A stretch of 10,808 nucleotides of DNA, from contig JAEXBL010000385.1 of the NCBI GenBank assembly GCA_023394015.1, positions 1 to 10,808 of the forward strand. Reading direction: 5' to 3'. Below, in pieces: positions 1 through 6,497 of the stretch. The first letter of the stretch is position 1; every line of letters begins with the position of its first letter. A model generated the notes under the pieces. It worked only from the letters and a program-made list of their open reading frames with translations, made no database searches and was not told where the DNA came from. Position numbers and translations under genes: made by a program. Source of the stretch: Pseudomonadota bacterium (lineage in GTDB: Bacteria > Pseudomonadota > Gammaproteobacteria > Burkholderiales > Burkholderiaceae_C).

Positions 1-548
1 GCGCCGATCTGGCGCGCGACGGCGGCACGCTGGAATTGCTCACGCTGTGGATCAACCTGCCAGCGGCCTACAAGGCCACCGACCCACATTGCCAGCACCT
101 GCCCGCCGCCACCCTGCCCGAGCTGCCGCTGCCGGACGAGGCCGGCACGCTGCGCGTGATCGCCGGCGAATGGCAAGGGCAGCTCGGCCCGGCCGAAACC
201 GCCACGCCCCTGCAGCTGTGGGACCTGCGCCTGCACGCCGGCAGGTCGGCCGACCTGCCCTTGCCCCGCGGCTGGTACGCCCTGCTGCTGGTGTTGCAGG
301 GGCGCGTGCGCCTGAGCTACTGGCAGCACGCCATCGACGCCCCGCAACTGGCCTTTCTCGACGCCGGCGGCGACCACCTGCGGATCGAGGCCGATCAGGA
401 CAGCCACGCCGTGCTGCTGTGCAGCCAGCCGCTGGACGAGCCCATCGTCGGCTTCGATGCCTTGGTGCTGAACACCGACGAGCAGCTGGCGCAGGCCCGG
501 CAGGCGCTGGACAGCGGCCAGTGGGGCACGCTGGAGGCCAGCGCGTGA
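1..548 (+). CDS. Pirin-family protein, C-terminal part (5' end outside window)
   Basis: The frame is open from base 3 and gives 181 residues before TGA at 546-548. Its first residues, ADLARDGGTLELLTLWINLP, match the joint between the two cupin domains of pirin-like proteins. The rest fits the C-terminal cupin: a Gly-rich segment RVIAGEWQGQLGP, then TPLQLWDLRLHAG, and the closing pattern EPIVGFDALVLNTDEQLAQA. The TTG at 36 is an internal codon, not a start, because conserved family sequence continues upstream of it. The metal-binding histidines of pirins lie in the N-terminal domain and are not visible. Bacterial pirins include quercetinase-like enzymes and proteins of unknown role, so no reaction is assigned. 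The gene converges on dnaE. Confidence 0.85.
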   Translation, partial: ADLARDGGTLELLTLWINLPAAYKATDPHCQHLPAATLPELPLPDEAGTLRVIAGEWQGQLGPAETATPLQLWDLRLHAGRSADLPLPRGWYALLLVLQGRVRLSYWQHAIDAPQLAFLDAGGDHLRIEADQDSHAVLLCSQPLDEPIVGFDALVLNTDEQLAQARQALDSGQWGTLEASA

Positions 549-554
549 CCCGGA

Positions 555-588
555 CGGGTGTTCAATCCCACCCGGAATTGCTTCTTTT
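555..588 (+). terminator. Probable intrinsic terminator after the pirin gene
   Basis: A 6-bp inverted repeat (CGGGTG at 555-560, CACCCG at 569-574, 8-nt loop) lies 7 bases after the pirin stop. It is followed by a T-rich stretch at 582-588 (TTCTTTT). The stem is short and the T-run starts 7 bases after it, so termination may be partial. No comparable hairpin plus T-run was found for dnaE coming from the other side; the remaining bases up to 665 hold only weak short inverted repeats. Confidence 0.5.
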
Positions 589-665
589 GCTATAGCCTCC
601 TGGGCGGCTCTTGCAAGGGTGTTCTGTGAGAAAGACCTGAGAACATTGGCCAGCCTGAACGGCCC

Positions 666-3600
666 TCACTCATACACTACCGCCGCCCGCCCCTCGTCGG
701 CCTGCGCCATCCAGCCGGCCAGGGCGGCGTCGCTGGGGAAGAATTGGGCCTGATCGCCCAGTTCGAGCTGCGCCATCACGCCGCCCTTTTCGCCGCGGAG
801 TTCCAGCAGCAGGCGCACCGGCAGGCCGCGCAGCAGATCGCCGTGCTCGGTCTGCTCCACCTGCGGCGGGTATTCGGCCAGCAGGCGGCGCACGTCGGGC
901 GGCTTGGCGCCGACGGCCACGCGCAAGAACTTGCCGAAGCGGCAGCGCGCGGTGGGCAGGTCCCAGATCTGCGTGATGTTCAGTTGCAGCCCGCCCGAGA
1001 AGCGGTCCGGCATGGCCTTGGCCATGACGACGATGAACTCGTCGTCCGCCAGCAGGTGGCGGTGCTGTTGGATCAGCGCTTCCTCGGCGCGGGCATCGAT
1101 GCTGGCCGACTTGTCGTCGAGCTTGAACAACGCCAGCCGGCCACGCTGGCCGTTGATGACGCGGAAGTCGCCCACGATGCCGGCCAGCAGCTGCGGCTCG
1201 CGGCTGTCCACCAGGTCGTCGATGCGGCGGCGCACGAACTGGCGCACCTCGCGCTCGACCTCGTCGAACAAATGACCCGACAGGTAGAAGCCGATGGCGG
1301 TCTTCTCCAGCGACAGGCGCTCCTTCACGCCCCAGGGCGTGACGGCGGGCAACTCGGGCTCCTGCGCGCTGGAGCCGTGGCCGTCGTCCATCAGGTCGAA
1401 CAGGCCACCCTGGTGGGCGTTGGCCTCGTTGGCGGCGGCGTAGTCGAAGGCCAGGTCGATCGACGCGGCCAGCGCGGCGCGGTTCAGGTGCAGTGAATCG
1501 AAGGCGCCGGCGCGGATCAGCGCCTCGACGGTGCGCTTGTTGACGCGCGTGCGGTCGATGCGGCGACAGAAGTCGAACAGGCTGGTGAACGGGCCGGATT
1601 CGCCACCGGCGCTGCCCTCGCCCCGGCCCTCGCGCGCGGCAACGATGGCCTCGATGGCCTGCTGGCCGGTGCCCTTGATGGCGCCCAGGCCGTAGCGGAT
1701 CAGGGTGTCGCTCACCGGCTCGAAGCGGTGGCGGCCGCGGTTGACGTCGGGCGGCTCGAACTTCATGCCCTCCTTCAGCGCGTCCTCGTACAGCACCTTG
1801 AGCTTGTCGGTGTTGTCCATCTCCACCGTCATGTTGGCGCAGAAGAACTCGGCCGTGTAGTGCACCTTGAGCCAGGCCGTGTGGTAGGCCAGCAGCGAGT
1901 AGGCGGCGGCGTGCGACTTGTTGAAGCCGTAGCCGGCGAACTTCTCCATCAGGTCGAAGATCTCGTCGGCCTTGGCCTCGCTGATGCCGTTCTTGGCCGC
2001 ACCGTCGCGGAAGATCAGGCGGTGCTGCGCCATCTCCTCGGGCTTCTTCTTGCCCATGGCGCGGCGCAGCAGGTCGGCGCCACCCAGGCTGTAGCCGCCC
2101 AGGATCTGCGCCGTCTGCATCACCTGCTCCTGGTAGACCATGATGCCGTAGGTCTCGCTCAGCATGTCTTCGACCAGCGGGTGCGGGTAGTCGACCGGCT
2201 CGCGCCCGTGCTTGCGGGCGACGAAGCTGGGGATCAGGTCCATCGGGCCGGGGCGGTACAGGGCGTTCAGCGCGATCAGGTCTTCCAGCCGGGTCGGCCT
2301 GGCGTCGCGCAGCATGCCCTGCATGCCGCGGCTTTCAAACTGGAACACGGCCTCGGTGCGGCCGTCCTGGAACAGCTGGTAGGTCTTGGCGTCGTCGAGC
2401 GGGATGCGCTCGAAGGCAAAGTCGGCCTGGCCCGCGTGGCGCCGCACGATCAGCTCCTTGGCGATCTCCAGGATGGTCAGCGTGGCCAGGCCCAGAAAGT
2501 CGAACTTGACCAGGCCCACGGCCTCGACGTCGTCCTTGTCGTACTGGCTCACCGCCGATTCGCTGCCGGGCTGCTGGTACAGGGGGCAAAAGTCGGTCAG
2601 CTTGCCGGGCGCGATCAGCACGCCGCCGGCGTGCATGCCGACGTTGCGCGTCAGCCCTTCGAGCTTCTTGGCCAGGTCGATCAGCGTCTTGACCTCGTCT
2701 TCGCGCGCGTAGCGCTCGGCCAGCTGCGGCTCCACCTTCATCGCGCCGTCGATGGTGATGTGCTGGCCCGGCTTGTTGGGAATCAGCTTGCTGATGCCGT
2801 CGCAGAACATGTAGCTCATGTCCAGCACGCGGCCGACGTCGCGGATCGCCGCGCGCGCGGCCATGGTGCCGAAGGTGGCGATCTGGCTGACGGCGTTCTT
2901 GCCGTACTTGGCCTTCACGTAGTCGATCACGCGGTCGCGGTTGGCCTGGCAGAAGTCGATGTCGAAGTCGGGCATCGACACGCGCTCGGGGTTCAGGAAG
3001 CGCTCGAACAGCAGCTGGTATTCTAGCGGATCCAGGTCGGTGATCTTCAGCGCGTAGGCCACCAGCGAGCCGGCGCCCGAGCCGCGCCCCGGCCCCACCG
3101 GGCAGCCGTTGGCCTTGGCCCAGTTGATGAAGTCGCCCACGATCAGGAAGTCGCCCGGAAAGCCCATCTTCAGGATGGTGTCGATCTCGAACTCGAGCCG
3201 CTCCAGGTAGCGCGGGCGCTCGGCATCGCGCCGGGGCACGTCAGGGTAGAGCTGCGCCAGGCGCTCCTCCAGCCCGTCCATCGACGCCTGGCGGAAGTAG
3301 GTCTCGATGGTGTGGCCAGGGGGCACCGGAAAGTCGGGCAGCTGCGCCTTGCCCAGCACCAGCGTGAGGTTGCAGCGCTTGGCGATCTCCACGGCGTTGG
3401 CCAGCGCCGACGGCACGTCGGCAAACAGCGCCGACATCTCGGCCTGCGACTTGAAATACTGCTCTGGCGTGAAGCGGCGCACGCGGCGCGGGTTGCCCAG
3501 GATCTCGCCCTCGGCGATGCACACGCGCGCCTCGTGCGCCTCGTAGTCGTCGGGCGTGGCGAACTGCACCGGGTGCGTGGCCACCACCGGCAGCGCCAGT

Positions 3601-4163
3601 CGCGCCGCCAGTTGCACGGCGGCGGCCACGTGGGCCTCGTCATCGGCGCGGCCGGCGCGCTGCAACTCCAGGTAGAAGCGGTGCGGAAACAGCTCGGCCA
3701 GTTGCAGCGCCAGATCGCTCGCCTGCTGTTGCCGGCCCTGCAACAGCGCCTGCCCCACCGGGCCGGCCTGCGCGCCCGACAGCAGGATCAAGCCCTCGGC
3801 CAGCTCGCCCAGCCAGTCCCAGCGCACCATGGCCTGCGCCTTGGCCACGCCCAGCGTCCAGGCGCGGGCCAGCAGCTCGGACAGGTTCAGGTAGCCCTGC
3901 TGGTTGGCCACCAGCAGCAGCACGCGCGCCGGCGCATCGCCCTCGCCCTCGCGCGGGGCCAGCAGCACCTCGGCGCCGATCAGCGGCTTGACGCCGGCGC
4001 CGCGCGCAGCCTTGTAGAACTTGATGGCGCCGAACAGGTTGCTCAGGTCGGTGATGGCCAGCGCCGGCTGGCCGTCGCGCGCCGCCGCGCCCACCATGTC
4101 GTCTACGCGGGTGGTGCCATCGACCACGGAAAACTCGGTGTGCAAACGCAGGTGAACGAACAT
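666..4163 (-). CDS. dnaE: DNA polymerase III subunit alpha
   Basis: This is the catalytic subunit of the replicative polymerase, 1165 residues from the ATG at 4163. The order is PHP domain (about 1-275, HLRLHTEFSVVDGT and PALAITD), polymerase core, helix-hairpin-helix around 874-890 (KRTVEALIRAGAFDSL), OB fold about 985-1060 (RGRLALFKLDD) and a C-terminal domain. Acidic residues fall in MPDFDIDF (D401, D403) and KFDFLGL (D555), the same numbers as the catalytic aspartates of E. coli DnaE. QGGLF at 918-922 fits the beta-clamp-binding motif, at nearly the E. coli position. An in-frame TTG at 4184 would add seven residues. The ATG is preferred because the numbering then matches the family, although neither start has a clear Shine-Dalgarno sequence. 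No proofreading exonuclease domain is present, as expected for DnaE rather than PolC. Confidence 0.98.
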   Translation of the reverse strand: MFVHLRLHTEFSVVDGTTRVDDMVGAAARDGQPALAITDLSNLFGAIKFYKAARGAGVKPLIGAEVLLAPREGEGDAPARVLLLVANQQGYLNLSELLARAWTLGVAKAQAMVRWDWLGELAEGLILLSGAQAGPVGQALLQGRQQQASDLALQLAELFPHRFYLELQRAGRADDEAHVAAAVQLAARLALPVVATHPVQFATPDDYEAHEARVCIAEGEILGNPRRVRRFTPEQYFKSQAEMSALFADVPSALANAVEIAKRCNLTLVLGKAQLPDFPVPPGHTIETYFRQASMDGLEERLAQLYPDVPRRDAERPRYLERLEFEIDTILKMGFPGDFLIVGDFINWAKANGCPVGPGRGSGAGSLVAYALKITDLDPLEYQLLFERFLNPERVSMPDFDIDFCQANRDRVIDYVKAKYGKNAVSQIATFGTMAARAAIRDVGRVLDMSYMFCDGISKLIPNKPGQHITIDGAMKVEPQLAERYAREDEVKTLIDLAKKLEGLTRNVGMHAGGVLIAPGKLTDFCPLYQQPGSESAVSQYDKDDVEAVGLVKFDFLGLATLTILEIAKELIVRRHAGQADFAFERIPLDDAKTYQLFQDGRTEAVFQFESRGMQGMLRDARPTRLEDLIALNALYRPGPMDLIPSFVARKHGREPVDYPHPLVEDMLSETYGIMVYQEQVMQTAQILGGYSLGGADLLRRAMGKKKPEEMAQHRLIFRDGAAKNGISEAKADEIFDLMEKFAGYGFNKSHAAAYSLLAYHTAWLKVHYTAEFFCANMTVEMDNTDKLKVLYEDALKEGMKFEPPDVNRGRHRFEPVSDTLIRYGLGAIKGTGQQAIEAIVAAREGRGEGSAGGESGPFTSLFDFCRRIDRTRVNKRTVEALIRAGAFDSLHLNRAALAASIDLAFDYAAANEANAHQGGLFDLMDDGHGSSAQEPELPAVTPWGVKERLSLEKTAIGFYLSGHLFDEVEREVRQFVRRRIDDLVDSREPQLLAGIVGDFRVINGQRGRLALFKLDDKSASIDARAEEALIQQHRHLLADDEFIVVMAKAMPDRFSGGLQLNITQIWDLPTARCRFGKFLRVAVGAKPPDVRRLLAEYPPQVEQTEHGDLLRGLPVRLLLELRGEKGGVMAQLELGDQAQFFPSDAALAGWMAQADEGRAAVVYE

Positions 4164-4208
4164 GGGCGGCTGTGGTGTGAGCAAGGCGCTGGTGCGGCCC
4201 GGTGCAGG

Positions 4209-4241
4209 CTGCCACCAACACGGGTGTGACTTAAGTGGCAG
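4209..4241. repeat. Inverted repeat upstream of dnaE
   Basis: A perfect 7-bp inverted repeat, CTGCCAC at 4209-4215 and GTGGCAG at 4235-4241, encloses 19 bases that contain the 8-bp palindrome ACTTAAGT (4229-4236). It lies 46-78 bases upstream of the dnaE ATG on that gene's strand. It could be an operator or a leader hairpin for dnaE. No -10/-35 pair for dnaE could be placed with confidence, so its role is open. Confidence 0.35.
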
Positions 4242-4277
4242 GCGCGCACCGCGCCCGCAGGGCTTTGCCGCGGGCTT

Positions 4278-4294
4278 GTGCGCATTAGTGCGCA
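4278..4294. promoter_or_regulatory. Tandem GTGCGCA repeat, candidate operator
   Basis: GTGCGCA occurs at 4278-4284 and again at 4288-4294, exactly 10 bp apart, so both copies would lie on the same face of the helix. The core TGCGCA is itself a palindrome, so the element is also a near-palindrome with a TTAG spacer. It sits between the divergent dnaE and GTPase-operon starts, about 40 bp upstream of the AT island. A regulator site is an inference. Confidence 0.35.
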
Positions 4295-4326
4295 GATTGC
4301 AGCGCGCCGCGCGCGGCCGGGGCGGA

Positions 4327-4341
4327 AGTCAAAAATATACT
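4327..4341 (+). promoter_or_regulatory. AT island with a possible -10 box for the GTPase operon
   Basis: In otherwise very GC-rich DNA, 4327-4341 holds a short AT-rich stretch ending in TATACT (4336-4341), one base from the TATAAT consensus. Transcription would start near 4348 and leave a leader of about 98 bases before the ATG at 4446. No recognisable -35 hexamer lies 16-18 bp upstream, so an activator or a different sigma factor would be needed. On the opposite strand the island contains TTGACT, but no fitting -10 follows it. Confidence 0.35.
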
Positions 4342-4387
4342 GCTTTCCTGCCCCGCGCCGCAGGCACGGTGGCCACTTTGCCATGAC

Positions 4388-4410
4388 GCCGGCCGAGCAT
4401 GGCGGCCGGC
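4388..4410 (+). repeat. Strong hairpin in the presumed leader of the GTPase operon
   Basis: GCCGGCCG at 4388-4395 and CGGCCGGC at 4403-4410 form a perfect 8-bp, all-GC stem with a 7-nt loop. The hairpin ends 35 bases before the ATG at 4446. No T-run follows, so it is not a classic terminator. It could influence leader stability or translation. Confidence 0.4.
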
Positions 4411-4445
4411 CTTCACCCAGAACTCGAAAGAAGCGATCACAAGCC

Positions 4446-5156
4446 ATGTCCATGTTGAGGCTCGGCACCTACCAGCTCCCCGCCGCGGAAGTGGTGCTGG
4501 TGCAGACACTGATGCGCCTGTACGCGCACGGCGACGCGTTTCGCTGGACCTTCGTCACCGCGCCGCCCTACGACGCCCTGCTGGCCGACGGCACCACCGA
4601 CGAGGGCGCAAGCCCCGAGGTGGACCGCATGGCCAAGGCCGTGCTGCGCCTGACCCGCATGCACGCCGGCCAGGCGCCCAATACGCTGGAGCGCCCGATC
4701 CGCGCCGACCGCCTGCAGGACTGGCTGAAAGCCACCGAGCACGAGCTGCTGCAGACGCGGCCGGCCGAGCCGGGCGACGATGTGCCGACCCGGCCGCTGA
4801 CGCAGCCGCCGGCCAGCGCACCGGCCCCGGCGGTACCGCTGCAGCCGGTGCGCTTCAAGCTGCGCCGCTGGCCGCCGGCGGCGCTGCTGCGCGCGGATCC
4901 CAACCGCATTCGGATGGCCACGCTGCTGTCGCGCCGCGCGCTGAATGCGGCCGAGCTGGCCACCATCAGCCAGCAGCCGGTGCACGAGTGCCAGGCCTTT
5001 CTGACCACCTTGCAGACCACGGGCCTGGTGGACCTGCACCAGGATCCGCCCCCTGCCGCCGCCGCAGCAACCGCGGTGCCTGCTGCCGCGCCCCGGCCGG
5101 CGCCCACCTTTGCGCGTGGCCTGATCTCCGGCATCCGCCGCCGCCTCGGCCTTTGA
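4446..5156 (+). CDS. Uncharacterised protein with winged-helix-like C-terminal half, first gene of the GTPase/roadblock operon
   Basis: The protein has 236 residues and no recognised name. Residues 1-105 form a compact domain with a helical stretch (AAEVVLVQTLMRLYAHGD, 13-30). A Pro/Ala linker follows (about 106-135). Residues 136-197 start with RFKLRRWPP and continue as helices with the spacing of a winged helix-turn-helix (RMATLLSRRALNAAELATI, then VHECQAFLTTLQTTGLVDL). A second Ala/Pro linker (about 200-220) leads to a basic amphipathic tail, FARGLISGIRRRLGL. The start is ATG 4446, with a weak purine-rich AAAGAAG 13 bases upstream. The frame is open back to 4278 and contains an ATG at 4383, but that extension is basic, low-complexity and crosses the leader hairpin. 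By position it resembles the DUF742 winged-helix member of conservons. An adaptor or transcriptional output role is an inference. Confidence 0.8.
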   Translation: MSMLRLGTYQLPAAEVVLVQTLMRLYAHGDAFRWTFVTAPPYDALLADGTTDEGASPEVDRMAKAVLRLTRMHAGQAPNTLERPIRADRLQDWLKATEHELLQTRPAEPGDDVPTRPLTQPPASAPAPAVPLQPVRFKLRRWPPAALLRADPNRIRMATLLSRRALNAAELATISQQPVHECQAFLTTLQTTGLVDLHQDPPPAAAAATAVPAAAPRPAPTFARGLISGIRRRLGL

Positions 5157-5176
5157 ACGCGCCGACTGCAGCCACC

Positions 5177-5713
5177 ATGAACGAGTACAAGATCCTCTTC
5201 ACCGGCACCATGGGCGCCGGCAAGACCACGGCCATCGGCGCCGTCAGCGAAACGCCCCCCATCGTCACCGACGTGGTCAACAACGACCAGTCGCACAGCA
5301 AGGAGCGCACCACCGTCGGCCTGGACTTCGGCCAGTTCACGCTGGACAACGGCGACCGCATCCGCCTGTTCGGCACGCCGGGGCAGTCGCGCTTCGACTT
5401 CCTGTGGAAGATTCTGTCGAAGAACGCGCTCGGCATGATCATCCTGACCGACAACTCGCGCCCCGACCCGCTGGCCGACCTGCGCGTGTACCTGGAAGGC
5501 TTTGCCGACGACCTGGACATCATGCCCTGCGCCATCGGCATCGGGCGCCTGGGCGAGCACCCCACGCCGTCGATGGACGATTACATCGAGGAGCTGGCCC
5601 GCCACAACCGCGTGCTGCCCGTGCTCGAGGTCGACGTGCGCAAGAAGGACGACGTGATCCTGTTGATCGATACCCTGCTGGCCCAGCTCGAGGCCGGCAT
5701 GTTCGGAGAGTGA
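5177..5713 (+). CDS. Small Ras/MglA-like GTPase (COG2229-type), atypical G3 and G4 motifs
   Basis: This 178-residue protein is a single G domain. The P-loop is GTMGAGKT (residues 10-17). The switch I threonines lie in TTVGLDFG (45-52). Switch II is LFGTPGQ (64-70), which keeps the Gly and Gln but has Gly66 where the usual DxxG has Asp; MglA-type proteins also lack this Asp. The G4 region reads AIGIGRLGE (119-127), so neither NKxD nor the TxxD variant is visible. EVDVRKKDD (151-159) sits where G5 is expected. The start is ATG 5177, 20 bases after the previous stop, with no strong ribosome-binding site, so coupling to the upstream gene is likely. There is no signal peptide or membrane segment, so it should be cytosolic. 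It probably switches state with the roadblock proteins encoded next to it. The regulated process is unknown. Confidence 0.9.
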   Translation: MNEYKILFTGTMGAGKTTAIGAVSETPPIVTDVVNNDQSHSKERTTVGLDFGQFTLDNGDRIRLFGTPGQSRFDFLWKILSKNALGMIILTDNSRPDPLADLRVYLEGFADDLDIMPCAIGIGRLGEHPTPSMDDYIEELARHNRVLPVLEVDVRKKDDVILLIDTLLAQLEAGMFGE

Positions 5714-5717
5714 ACCC

Positions 5718-6110
5718 ATGGCTGTGAATCTGAAACTGGCGCCCGCGGCCCAGGTCATTGCGGCGCGCGAGGCGCAGAAGTTCCTGGACGAGGTCGACGG
5801 CGTCACCGCCGTCGTCATCGCCACCATCGACGGCTTCGACGTGGCCTCGGCCATGCGCTCGGGCGACGCGGCGCGCGTGGCGGCCATGGCCAGCTCGATC
5901 TCGGCCATCAGCTCGGTGGTGTCGCAGGAGGCCAACCTCGGCCGCAACAAGAGCGTGACCATCGACACCGAATCCGGCTTCGCCATGGTGTATGCGGTGC
6001 ACCGCGACGATGCCGAGCTGGTCATCAACGTGATCGCCGACAGCAGCGCCATCCTGGGCCAGGTGGCCTACCGCACGGCCCAGTTCGCCCGCACCCTGGC
6101 CGACGCATGA
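5718..6110 (+). CDS. Roadblock/LC7 domain protein (MglB-like)
   Basis: A 130-residue cytosolic protein made almost entirely of one roadblock/LC7 domain. It has an N-terminal helix (AAREAQKFLDEVDGV), the strand pair TAVVIATIDGFDVASAMRSG, the long central helix rich in small residues (AARVAAMASSISAISSVVSQEA), the strands KSVTIDTESGFAMVYAVHRDDAE read as two segments, and a closing helix. The start is ATG 5718, four bases after the GTPase stop, with GGAGAG (5704-5709) at good spacing; this is the clearest Shine-Dalgarno sequence in the operon. Roadblock proteins of this type dimerise and bind small GTPases. MglB of Myxococcus is the GTPase-activating protein of MglA. The neighbouring GTPase is therefore the likely partner. 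Confidence 0.92.
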   Translation: MAVNLKLAPAAQVIAAREAQKFLDEVDGVTAVVIATIDGFDVASAMRSGDAARVAAMASSISAISSVVSQEANLGRNKSVTIDTESGFAMVYAVHRDDAELVINVIADSSAILGQVAYRTAQFARTLADA

Positions 6111-6472
6111 CACAGAAAGCCCTGCGCGAGGCGCTGGAGGCCATGGCCGCCATGCCGGGCCTGGAAGGCTGCGCCCTGGTCGAGATCGATGCCGGCATGG
6201 TGTGGCACCACGCCGGCCAGATCGAGGGCGTGCAGACCTTTGCCGAGGCCGCCAGCGACTACTGGCGCCTGTACAACCGCCTGTCGCACCAGTTCAAGGA
6301 CCTGGGCGATCTGAAGGCCTCGGTGATGATGCACGCGCACGGCCGCATCACCCTGCTGCCCTGCGGCACCGGCATGCTGCTGGTGACGCTGACGCGCCAG
6401 AAGTCCGACATCGACTGGACCCTGTGGCAGGCCAGGACCCGGGAGCTGGCGCGGTTGGTGGACGCGCTGTGA
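6107..6472 (+). CDS. Second, diverged roadblock-like protein
   Basis: A 121-residue protein whose ATG (6107) overlaps the previous stop in ATGA, so translation is probably coupled. The layout fits a roadblock fold: an N-terminal helix (ALREALEAMAAMPGLEG), a strand pair (CALVEIDAGMVWHHAG), a helix (FAEAASDYWRLYNRLSHQF), the strands ASVMMHAHGRITLLPCG and GMLLVTLTR, and a C-terminal helix containing DIDWTLWQARTRELARL. Sequence similarity to the preceding gene product is low and the family call is from fold pattern, so it is less certain. It may form a heterodimer with the first roadblock protein or provide a separate binding surface. It is the last gene of the operon and faces the lipoprotein gene. 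Confidence 0.8.
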   Translation: MTQKALREALEAMAAMPGLEGCALVEIDAGMVWHHAGQIEGVQTFAEAASDYWRLYNRLSHQFKDLGDLKASVMMHAHGRITLLPCGTGMLLVTLTRQKSDIDWTLWQARTRELARLVDAL

Positions 6473-6473
6473 C

Positions 6474-6494
6474 GGCGGCGCGCTCGGCGCCGCC
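6474..6494. terminator. GC-rich hairpin between convergent operons
   Basis: GGCGGCGC (6474-6481) pairs perfectly with GCGCCGCC (6487-6494) around a 5-nt loop. It fills the 25-base gap between the GTPase operon stop and the lipoprotein stop on the other strand. Neither strand has a T-run, so it may act only as a 3' end stabiliser or a weak two-way terminator. Confidence 0.4.
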
Positions 6495-6497
6495 AGC

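Noticed and set aside
588..596. TGCTATAG as an extended -10 promoter in the pirin-dnaE gap
   Set aside because: Both flanking genes end here, no gene starts downstream, and no -35 is present.
744..4229. Several long open frames on the plus strand across dnaE (e.g. 744-1496, 1728-3026, 3312-4229)
   Set aside because: They are opposite-strand shadows of dnaE in GC-rich DNA. Their products are Val/Ala/Gly/Gln/His-rich with no family pattern, while the minus frame is a full-length DnaE.
4278..4445. Upstream extension of the first operon gene to GTG 4278 or ATG 4383
   Set aside because: The extra residues are basic and low-complexity, cover the AT island and the leader hairpin, and lack domain-like sequence. 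ATG 4446 directly precedes the folded-looking domain.
4568..6113. Long minus-strand frames opposite the GTPase operon (4568-6052, 5520-6113)
   Set aside because: Low-complexity Arg/Ala/Ser-rich products with no domains; the plus-strand genes have clear P-loop and roadblock patterns and operon spacing.
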